Positions 14,306 through 21,041 of a stretch of DNA of 29,749 bases are shown here, in pieces. Within the stretch, counting starts at the first letter, position 1; each line of letters starts with the position of its first letter. The notes beneath the pieces were generated by a model. It was not told where the DNA came from and did not search any database. It saw only the letters and a list, made by a program, of their open reading frames with translations. This DNA is from Bacteroidales bacterium UBA4814 (GTDB lineage: Bacteria > Bacteroidota > Bacteroidia > Bacteroidales > UBA7960). The stretch lies in the NCBI GenBank assembly GCA_002402465.1, contig DHFW01000055.1:1-29749 (forward strand), in the 5' to 3' direction. The position numbers and the translations under genes were made by a program.

Positions 14306-15253
14306 ATGAGCACGTATTGTCCCTTTTGTAAAAATATTCTTTTTCTTTTTCCCTTACTTTTTGTTGTGATATTTTTCGGTTCCTGCAGCCAGCCCGAGCC
14401 TGATCCGCTGAAACTCGACCGCCTTGCTTACGTAAGCGATGGCATTGTGCATGTGACGGGACTAAACGATGGCACCCATACCGAGGTTGGCAGCGGTTCA
14501 GAACCCTCGCTATCGTTCGACGGCCGCTACCTTGCCTATGTAAACGATGTAGGCAATAAGCGCCGCATTGCCGTGCTCGATTTCCCCAACCGTAACACCT
14601 TCATCATTGAAGATGTGCAGGGCACCTCCTGGGGTCCGCTGTGGTCGCCCACTGAAAACCGGTTTTTGTTTTCGGCCACGGCCCAGAACAATGGCTCATC
14701 GCACCGGGTGGTGATAGTAGCCCATGCCCGCGAAGACAAGAAATACGTGATCTCACGCGAAGGCATCGACATCTATTCGCCCGCCTGGGCTCCTGACGGA
14801 GAAACCGTTTATGGACACGACACCCACTTCCTTTATCAGTGGGAAAAAACCGGAATGCTCACGGGGCATGCCATTCTGACCGAAAAATTCGGAACACTCA
14901 ACTATAACGCTTCCACAAAAATTCTACCTTCGGCCGATGGCAGTCAATGGCTTATTGGCATTGGAGCCGAGGAGCCCTTAAACCGACCGCGCAGAACCAG
15001 CATGAGCGTGTACCTTTTTGACGAACTGAACCAGCAACTGCAAAAAGTTTCGCCCGACAATGCTTTCATCAGCGACTTCACCTGGAGCAGCGACCAGCAG
15101 GGCGTAATATTTTCGGGAAAAGAAACCCCCAGCCAGCGGCAAAACGACTTGTACTTGCTTTCGCTGGCCGACGGCTCCACCCGGCGAATCGTTAAAAACG
15201 CCACGCAGCCATCAGGCAGGGCCATCGAAGTAGCACAGGCCCCCAAGAAATAA
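14306..15253 (+). CDS. TolB-like (PD40) beta-propeller lipoprotein
   Basis: The 315-residue protein begins with a hydrophobic segment ending FFGSCSQPEPDP, so Cys27 is a likely lipid-attached cysteine. Repeated blade signatures of the WD40-like/PD40 type follow: EPSLSFDGRYLAYVND (about residues 68-83), WGPLWSPTENRFLFSA (about 109-124), YSPAWAPDGETVYGHD, and FTWSSDQQGVIFSGKE near 260. This resembles the propeller of TolB and of S9 peptidases, but no catalytic domain is present. It is probably an envelope protein that binds other proteins or ligands. The function is unknown. It is preceded by a terminator-like hairpin and followed by the exonuclease gene on the same strand, 76 bases downstream. 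Confidence 0.78.
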   Translation: MSTYCPFCKNILFLFPLLFVVIFFGSCSQPEPDPLKLDRLAYVSDGIVHVTGLNDGTHTEVGSGSEPSLSFDGRYLAYVNDVGNKRRIAVLDFPNRNTFIIEDVQGTSWGPLWSPTENRFLFSATAQNNGSSHRVVIVAHAREDKKYVISREGIDIYSPAWAPDGETVYGHDTHFLYQWEKTGMLTGHAILTEKFGTLNYNASTKILPSADGSQWLIGIGAEEPLNRPRRTSMSVYLFDELNQQLQKVSPDNAFISDFTWSSDQQGVIFSGKETPSQRQNDLYLLSLADGSTRRIVKNATQPSGRAIEVAQAPKK

Positions 15254-15304
15254 TGCATCTGCCGGAAACCTTTGGAAAAAGACGCTGTAAAAAGCATTAT
15301 TTTT
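15248..15304 (+). terminator. Possible weak terminator after the propeller lipoprotein gene
   Basis: AAATAATGC (15248-15256, overlapping the stop codon) can pair with GCATTATTT (15294-15302), which runs into a T5 stretch. The loop is long (37 bases), so formation in vivo is uncertain. Confidence 0.3.
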
Positions 15305-15329
15305 GAAGGAAATTTTGTGCCAGCTTTGC

Positions 15330-16700
15330 ATGTACGCTATTATCGACATTGAAACCACCGGAGGAAATCCTTACCGCGACAAGATAACCGAAATTGCCGT
15401 CTTTTTGCATGATGGCAACAAAGTGGTGAAGGAATTCAGCACCCTGGTAAATCCCGAGCGCAGAATCCCTCCTTTCATTTCGCGCATGACGGGCATTACC
15501 GACGAAATGGTAGCCCGCGCACCCCGTTTTTACGAGATTGCCAAAGACCTGGTGGAGCTTACGCGCGATGCCGTGTTTGTAGCCCACAACGTAAGTTTTG
15601 ACTATAACTTTGTGCGCAACGAATTTAAAAGCCTGGGCTACGACTTTACCCGCAACAACATTTGCACGGTAAAACTCAGCCGCAAGCTCATCCCGGGAAA
15701 AACTTCCTACAGTCTGGGAAGGCTTTGCCAGGATCTTCATATCGGGATAGACAACCGCCACCGTGCATCCGGCGATGCCATGGCAACGGTAAAACTTTTC
15801 GAATTGCTGCTGCAAAAGCATCCGGAAGGATTCCTGAACGGTTTTCCGGGCACCTTCAACGGACGGACGGCCATGCATTCGTCGGTTTCGGTCGAAATAC
15901 TCAACAATCTCCCTTCCAAAGCCGGGGTGTATTATTTCTTCAACGAGAAGAACGATATTATTTACGTCGGTAAAAGCAAAAACATACGCCAACGGGTGAT
16001 GAGTCACTTTTCCTCGGCCCGATCTCAGAAAGCCCTGGAGATGGCCGGACAGGTGCGGCGGGTCGATTTTGAAGAAACCGGTAGCGAACTGGCTGCACTA
16101 TTGCTCGAGTCGGAGGAGATCAAGCGCCACCAGCCCCTTTTCAACCGGCGCCAGCGGCGAAGCTTCTTTAATTATGGCCTTTTCAGCTTTACAGATCAGG
16201 AAGGATACCTTAACCTGAAGATCGACAAAACCAACAGTAGACAAATCCCGGTGGCCAGCTTTTCTAACCGCGAAATGGGACGTGATTTTCTTTTCCGCCT
16301 TGTGGAAAAACATCAGCTTTGCCAAAACCTTAGCGAACTATTCAGCACCAGTGGTGCCTGCTTTCAATATGCTGTGAAGCAATGCCGGGGTGCCTGCCTC
16401 GGACTAGAACCTCCGCAAAGTTACAATCTGCGTGTGGAACAAGCTATTGCAAGTGCTTCGATGCCCGCTCAAAATGTGATTGTGGTTGACAAAGGCCGCA
16501 ATTACGGAGAAAAGTTCCTGATCTTAATTGAAGGAGGAAAACTTAGTGCCATGGGCTATGCCGAGCCCGGACAGATGCAGGCTATGACACCAGGCAATTT
16601 GGCCGAGGTGCTGAAGACAGCCAACGACGAACGCGATGCCAGGCTTATTGTAAGCAGCTTTATTAGAAACAAACGGGTGGAAAAGGTAATTCCATTTTAA
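15330..16700 (+). CDS. DEDDh 3'-5' exonuclease fused to a GIY-YIG (UvrC/Cho-like) nuclease
   Basis: The 456-residue protein has two nuclease domains. Residues 1-165 are a DnaQ-like exonuclease: Asp6 and Glu8 in YAIIDIETTGG, Asp91 in HNVSFDYNFV, and His144 and Asp149 in HRASGDAM. Residues 190-275 are a GIY-YIG domain: AGVYYFF, IIYVGKSKNIRQRV (Tyr212, Arg220) and the ESEEIKRHQPLFN end with Asn272. After it come four cysteines, Cys331, Cys344, Cys352 and Cys356, with spacing very like the Fe-S cysteines of UvrC. The combination suggests excision of damaged or branched DNA followed by trimming. The start is the ATG of MYAIIDIE; nine upstream codons in frame are not family-like. It is followed by acylphosphatase after 14 bases. 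Confidence 0.9.
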   Translation: MYAIIDIETTGGNPYRDKITEIAVFLHDGNKVVKEFSTLVNPERRIPPFISRMTGITDEMVARAPRFYEIAKDLVELTRDAVFVAHNVSFDYNFVRNEFKSLGYDFTRNNICTVKLSRKLIPGKTSYSLGRLCQDLHIGIDNRHRASGDAMATVKLFELLLQKHPEGFLNGFPGTFNGRTAMHSSVSVEILNNLPSKAGVYYFFNEKNDIIYVGKSKNIRQRVMSHFSSARSQKALEMAGQVRRVDFEETGSELAALLLESEEIKRHQPLFNRRQRRSFFNYGLFSFTDQEGYLNLKIDKTNSRQIPVASFSNREMGRDFLFRLVEKHQLCQNLSELFSTSGACFQYAVKQCRGACLGLEPPQSYNLRVEQAIASASMPAQNVIVVDKGRNYGEKFLILIEGGKLSAMGYAEPGQMQAMTPGNLAEVLKTANDERDARLIVSSFIRNKRVEKVIPF

Positions 16701-16714
16701 ACAAGCTCGGCTTC

Positions 16715-16984
16715 ATGAAGAAAGCTTTTCAGATAAAGGTAGAAGGACGAGTGCAGGGAGTGGGCTTCAGGTATTACACCCAGGCCAAAGCCCGGGAAAC
16801 GGGTGTATCCGGCTTTGTAAAAAACATGCCCGACGGCAGCGTTTACATTGAAGCTGAAGGCGAGGAGGAGGCCATGGAAAGATTCAGCCTTTGGTGCAGT
16901 CAAGGCCCGGCCTGGGCCAAAGTAACCCGGTTTCAAATGAACCCTCAGCCGCCCTGCGGCTACACCAGTTTTGAAATCAGGTAA
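16715..16984 (+). CDS. acyP: Acylphosphatase
   Basis: The 89-residue protein has the full acylphosphatase signature: VEGRVQGVGFRYYTQAKA near residues 9-26, with the phosphate-binding loop and catalytic Arg, and GFVKNMPDGSVYIEAEG near 33-49 with the catalytic Asn. The length is typical (about 90). It hydrolyses carboxyl-phosphate bonds such as those of acetyl phosphate and 1,3-bisphosphoglycerate in the cytoplasm. It starts 14 bases after the nuclease gene stop and is likely co-transcribed; no functional link between the two is known to me. Confidence 0.95.
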   Translation: MKKAFQIKVEGRVQGVGFRYYTQAKARETGVSGFVKNMPDGSVYIEAEGEEEAMERFSLWCSQGPAWAKVTRFQMNPQPPCGYTSFEIR

Positions 16985-17012
16985 CCGGGTCACATTTTTA
17001 AAAAAGTAAGTG

Positions 17013-17020
17013 TAACTTTG
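17013..17020 (+). promoter_or_regulatory. Promoter -7 element of the deiminase gene
   Basis: TAACTTTG is an exact TAnnTTTG match, 103 bases before the ATG at 17123. The leader would be about 95 bases, long for this window. No clear -33 element is seen. Confidence 0.55.
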
Positions 17021-17122
17021 ACAGGCAAACCTCAAAGCCCAATTTTTACTGCATTTTCAATTCCTGACCTACCAAAAAAAATAAAAACTTCCTGCCCTGC
17101 GCCTGAAAAATACGTTTACTAA

Positions 17123-18838
17123 ATGAAATCCTACCATTACCTTTTAATTGCCATTTTGCACTTCATTTTATTCTCCCAGAGGGTTGCTGCCCAGGATCCG
17201 CTCCCAAAATGGATGACCGCAGCCGAAAAGGAAATATTTCAGCAATACCTCGATGAGCTGCCCGCCGGAAAGCAGGTAACTCCCCCTTCATCACTGCCAA
17301 GAACGCCGGGTGAGTATGAAGAAGTGCAAGGCATGGTTGTTACCTGGGCCGCCTACTCTGCCGAACTTCGTGAGATTGTAAGGCATGCGCGAACTGCCAC
17401 AACGGTGTATATCATCTGCTCTAACCCCTCTCAGGCGCAGAGTTATCTTACCTCTGGCAATGTACCCCTCGACAATATCGTGTTCATTCAGGCCGCTTTT
17501 AATTCAGTGTGGATCAGAGACTACGGCCCGCAGAGCATTTACCTTGCCGATGGCGACCAGTTGGCTTTTGTCGACTGGGTGTATAACCGCCCGCGGCCCA
17601 GCGACAACCTGATTCCGGGCGTGCTGGCCAATTACTTCTCGCTGCCCTTTTTCCAAATGACTACCAACCCCAACCGGCTGACTGCCACCGGAGGAAACTT
17701 CATTTTCGATGGATTTGGGTCGGGTTTTTCATCAGAACTGATATTAACAGAAAACAGCAACCTCACTGAAGCGCAGATTGACAATATCATGCTGAATTAC
17801 CTGGGAATCGACCGTTACATTAAAATGCCTGAGCTACCCTATGACAACATCAGCCACATCGATATGCACATGAAACTGCTTAACGAGGAAACTTTCCTGG
17901 TTGGTCAGTTCCCCACGGGTGTTTCCGATGGGCCCTATATTGAGTCGAATTTGCAGAATCTGCTCAACAACCATATGAGCGTTTATAACCGTCCGTATAA
18001 GGTGGTCAGGATTCCCATGGTTCCCAGCTCATCGGGCAATTACCCGCCCAACGCCTCATACCGAACCTATACCAATTCAATTATCCTGAATAACCTGGTG
18101 CTGGTGCCCACTTACGGCCACTACCTCGATACCCAGGCCTTGCAGATTTACCAGGATGCCATGCCGGGTTACGAAATTGTTGGCATTAATATGGACAATG
18201 TAATCAGTGCCAGTGGTGCCATTCATTGTATCGTCCGCGAAATTGCCGCTGAAGACCCCATATTGTTTGCCCACGCCAGCCCCGACACCATTTCTGCCTG
18301 GCAGGAGTCGTTTGAGGTAAAGGCAAGCATTACAAGCCACTCAGGCATTGAAACCGCCACCCTTTTCTGGACTACCGATCTGGCCTTGGGTTTTTGGGAG
18401 GAAGAAATGATTCTTGAAAACGATACTTTCAGGGCATGGATTCCGGTGCAGGATTACAGCACCCAGATAGCCTACTATTTCAGCGCCACTAATGGCAATG
18501 GAAAAACCAGCACCAAGCCTCTGGTAGCACCCGAAGGCTATTACCGGTTCCAGTATAACAGCACGGTAAGTGTTACAGAGCCAGCGCAGAACCTGAGATT
18601 TATGGTGTATCCCAACCCCTCTGATGGCCATGTTACGCTGACCATGCCCGCTTCAGGAGCTGAAACGGAACTGATCGTAACCACCATTCACGGACAGGTG
18701 ATTTACCGGAAGATTATTGCGTCCTCCGCTTCCGACCCTATGCTAAACATCGACCTTAGAAATCAGCCCGCTGGCATTTATTTAATAAGGCTTACCTCAG
18801 GCAATGAAACCGGGTTGGAAAAGATAATTATCAGGTAA
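17123..18838 (+). CDS. Secreted peptidylarginine/agmatine deiminase-like protein (PPAD-like) with T9SS sorting domain
   Basis: The 571-residue protein has a signal peptide (about residues 1-23), a catalytic deiminase domain (about 55-385), an Ig-like domain (about 385-490) and a type A T9SS C-terminal domain (FMVYPNPSDGHVTL to the end). Catalytic residues fit the PAD_porph family: Asp133 in VWIRDYGPQ, His245 and Asp247 in SHIDMHMKLL, Asn318 in YTNSIILNN and Cys369 in GAIHCIV. Spacings are close to those of Porphyromonas gingivalis PPAD (Asp130, His236, Asp238, Asn297, Cys351, as I recall). Arg156 and Arg158 in VYNRPRPSDN correspond to the PPAD arginines that hold a peptide C-terminal carboxylate. 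It would convert arginine (peptide C-terminal, or agmatine) to citrulline/carbamoylputrescine and ammonia at the cell surface. Confidence 0.85.
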   Translation: MKSYHYLLIAILHFILFSQRVAAQDPLPKWMTAAEKEIFQQYLDELPAGKQVTPPSSLPRTPGEYEEVQGMVVTWAAYSAELREIVRHARTATTVYIICSNPSQAQSYLTSGNVPLDNIVFIQAAFNSVWIRDYGPQSIYLADGDQLAFVDWVYNRPRPSDNLIPGVLANYFSLPFFQMTTNPNRLTATGGNFIFDGFGSGFSSELILTENSNLTEAQIDNIMLNYLGIDRYIKMPELPYDNISHIDMHMKLLNEETFLVGQFPTGVSDGPYIESNLQNLLNNHMSVYNRPYKVVRIPMVPSSSGNYPPNASYRTYTNSIILNNLVLVPTYGHYLDTQALQIYQDAMPGYEIVGINMDNVISASGAIHCIVREIAAEDPILFAHASPDTISAWQESFEVKASITSHSGIETATLFWTTDLALGFWEEEMILENDTFRAWIPVQDYSTQIAYYFSATNGNGKTSTKPLVAPEGYYRFQYNSTVSVTEPAQNLRFMVYPNPSDGHVTLTMPASGAETELIVTTIHGQVIYRKIIASSASDPMLNIDLRNQPAGIYLIRLTSGNETGLEKIIIR

Positions 18839-18855
18839 GAAAAGTTTATTTGCGC

Positions 18856-19509
18856 TTAACTTTTTGCCAGTAAAAACAATTCGTCGAGTTCGAAGGCTGC
18901 CACACCCGGAGTGGCTCTTTTGAAGGATTGTATCATAGCCCTGGCCACTTCATCGCCTGCAATGGGACGGTATTTCCTGAGAAGTCCCAGGCCATTAAAA
19001 AACCTGATAACAGCCATGCCCAGATTTTCTCCGATGCGATTTTCGTTTCTTTTTCCGTGAAGGGGGCCCGGCTTGATAAGAATGATGGATGAAAACAGCA
19101 GTTCTTTCACATTGCGCTCCAGCTCACCCTTCATGCGCATGTAAAATGTACGGCTTTGGGGGTTTGCCCCGGCCGAAGACACCAGTACGTAAACCGGCAC
19201 GGCATTTCGGGCCGCTGCAGCAGCGAACTGATACTGGTAGCTGTGATCAACTTTGTATTGCGCCTTTTTGCCACCGGCCTTTGCAAGGGTAGTGCCCAGG
19301 GCCGAAAACAACACATCGCCCTTTACCAGGTGCTGCCATTGCTCCGGCTGATCAAAATTTATGAGATGCTCCTCGAGTTTTGGCGAAACCAAACCGGTTG
19401 ATCTCCTGGTGAACACCACCACTTTTGCAAAATACTTGTCTTCAAGCAATTGCTTTGTCAGTTGAAATCCCACCAACCCGGTGGCGCCAATTACCAGCGC
19501 AGTTTTCAT
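18856..19509 (-). CDS. Atypical SDR / NAD(P)-binding oxidoreductase (HTATIP2-like)
   Basis: The 217-residue protein begins MKTALVIGATGLVGFQL, with the Rossmann GATGxxG motif at residues 8-14. VLFSALGTTLAKAGG near residues 66-80 and YVLVSSAGANPQSRTFYMRM with a YxxxK-like YMRMK near 123-127 are typical of the YwnB/HTATIP2 group of atypical short-chain dehydrogenases. It most likely binds NADPH; the substrate is unknown. It follows the RlmD-like gene in the same orientation after 74 bases, and its 3' end is 17 bases from the convergent deiminase gene, with no clear terminator between. Confidence 0.87.
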   Translation of the reverse strand: MKTALVIGATGLVGFQLTKQLLEDKYFAKVVVFTRRSTGLVSPKLEEHLINFDQPEQWQHLVKGDVLFSALGTTLAKAGGKKAQYKVDHSYQYQFAAAAARNAVPVYVLVSSAGANPQSRTFYMRMKGELERNVKELLFSSIILIKPGPLHGKRNENRIGENLGMAVIRFFNGLGLLRKYRPIAGDEVARAMIQSFKRATPGVAAFELDELFLLAKS

Positions 19510-19583
19510 ATGTCAGAAATTGAAGGGTCTGAAGCATAAACAAGTTTGTAAGGCGCTTGTTCGGTAAATGGCAGCCACGGAGG

Positions 19584-21017
19584 TTATTTTTTTGTGCCTT
19601 TGCGCACCAGCAAGGCCACACTTTCCACATGGTGGGTATGCGGAAACATATCGACGGCCTGCACTCTTACCAAGTGGTAACTCTCGCTCAGCAGCTCGAT
19701 ATCCCGTGCCTGTGTGGCGGGGTTGCAACTCACATACACCACTTTGTCGGCGCCGCTTCGTGCAATGCGCTTCACCACCTCGGGGTGCATCCCGGCCCGG
19801 GGCGGGTCGGTGACCACCACATGGGGATAGCCATGGCGGTCGAGCAGCTCTTCGTTGAACACCCTGGCCATGTCGCCAGCAAAAAACAGGCTATTGGTTA
19901 TGCCGTTTGAGGCAGCATTCTGGCGCGCATGCTCCACTGCCTCTTCCACGTATTCTATCCCGATCACCTTTGATGCTTTTCTGGCCAAAAACAGGGCAAT
20001 GGTACCTGCACCGGTGTATAAGTCATACACCACTTCATGACCTTCCAGACCGGCAAAATCGCGGGCTATGGAATACAGGCGATATGCCTGCGGGGCATTG
20101 GTCTGATAAAAAGATTTGGGGCCCACGGCAAACTTCAGCCCTTCCATCTCTTCGAGTATGTAGGGTTTTCCGTAAAAAATGACTGGTTCCAAATCGTGGA
20201 TGCTGCTGTTCTGCTTATTGTTAATAAAATATGCCAATGTAGTGACCTCAGGAAAATTGTCGCGGATAAAGCCCAGCAACAAACCGGTCTTTTCGGTGTC
20301 GTTTTCGGCAAAGATCACCGAAACCATTACCTCGCCGCAGGTGCTGTTTCTGATAATAATATTTCTCAGGAAACCTTTATCCTGCCTTATATCATAAAAA
20401 GTCAGGTTGTGCCGCGTGGCAAACTCTTTTACCGCCAGGCGAATGGCATTGGAAGGATCGGGCTGCAGCCAGCATTTGTTTATGTCGAGCACCTTGTCAT
20501 ACAGTCCGGGAATATGAAAACCCAGGGCATTCATATCCTTAAATTCCTGCCCCGAGTAAAGGTCTTCCTTTGTAAGCCAGCGTTTATTTGAAAAAGTAAA
20601 CTCCAGCTTGTTGCGGTAAAATATCGATTTTTCTGATCCGGCTATGGGTATCAATTCATAAGCACCCGGTTTAACCTTTCCGATGCGTTCCAGGCTGTCG
20701 ATTACCTGTTGCTGTTTGTAAAAGAGCTGTTTTTGATAATCAAGGTGCTGCCACTTGCAACCGCCACAAAGGCCATAATGCTCACAAAAGGGCTCTGCGC
20801 GGTCGGGCGAAGGTCGATGCATCTTTACAATATCACCTTCAAAGTAATTTCTTTTGGTTTTCTTAATTCGAACATCCACTACATCGCCAGGAGCACCATA
20901 ATTTAAAAACACCACCGCCTCCCCTACCCGGGTGATGGCTTTGCCTTCGGCAGCAAAACCGGTAATGGTAAGATTTTCGATGACCTTATTAAACAGGGAA
21001 TGTTGTCGGCGTGCCAA
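19584..21017 (-). CDS. rlmD: 23S rRNA (uracil-C5)-methyltransferase, RlmD/RlmC/RumA family
   Basis: The 477-residue protein has an N-terminal TRAM domain (about residues 10-68), then cysteines for a 4Fe-4S cluster (Cys78, Cys84, Cys87 in FCEHYGLCGGCKWQH and Cys182 in INKCW). The class I methyltransferase domain shows DLYTGAGTIALFLA (SAM binding), VTDPPRAGMHPE and the catalytic Cys431 in VYVSCNPATQARDI. It methylates C5 of a uridine in 23S rRNA, or in tRNA for TrmA-like members; which uridine cannot be told. The only available start before the TRAM domain is a TTG at 21015-21017. It lies 24 bases after the carboxypeptidase stop, so read-through from that gene is possible. Confidence 0.9.
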   Translation of the reverse strand: MARRQHSLFNKVIENLTITGFAAEGKAITRVGEAVVFLNYGAPGDVVDVRIKKTKRNYFEGDIVKMHRPSPDRAEPFCEHYGLCGGCKWQHLDYQKQLFYKQQQVIDSLERIGKVKPGAYELIPIAGSEKSIFYRNKLEFTFSNKRWLTKEDLYSGQEFKDMNALGFHIPGLYDKVLDINKCWLQPDPSNAIRLAVKEFATRHNLTFYDIRQDKGFLRNIIIRNSTCGEVMVSVIFAENDTEKTGLLLGFIRDNFPEVTTLAYFINNKQNSSIHDLEPVIFYGKPYILEEMEGLKFAVGPKSFYQTNAPQAYRLYSIARDFAGLEGHEVVYDLYTGAGTIALFLARKASKVIGIEYVEEAVEHARQNAASNGITNSLFFAGDMARVFNEELLDRHGYPHVVVTDPPRAGMHPEVVKRIARSGADKVVYVSCNPATQARDIELLSESYHLVRVQAVDMFPHTHHVESVALLVRKGTKK

Positions 21018-21041
21018 AGTTCAAATGTTTTATGATAAAAA

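Noticed and set aside
14047..14331. 94-codon open frame upstream of the propeller lipoprotein
   Set aside because: No family features, no promoter, and it overlaps the lipoprotein start in another frame; it also crosses a terminator-like hairpin.
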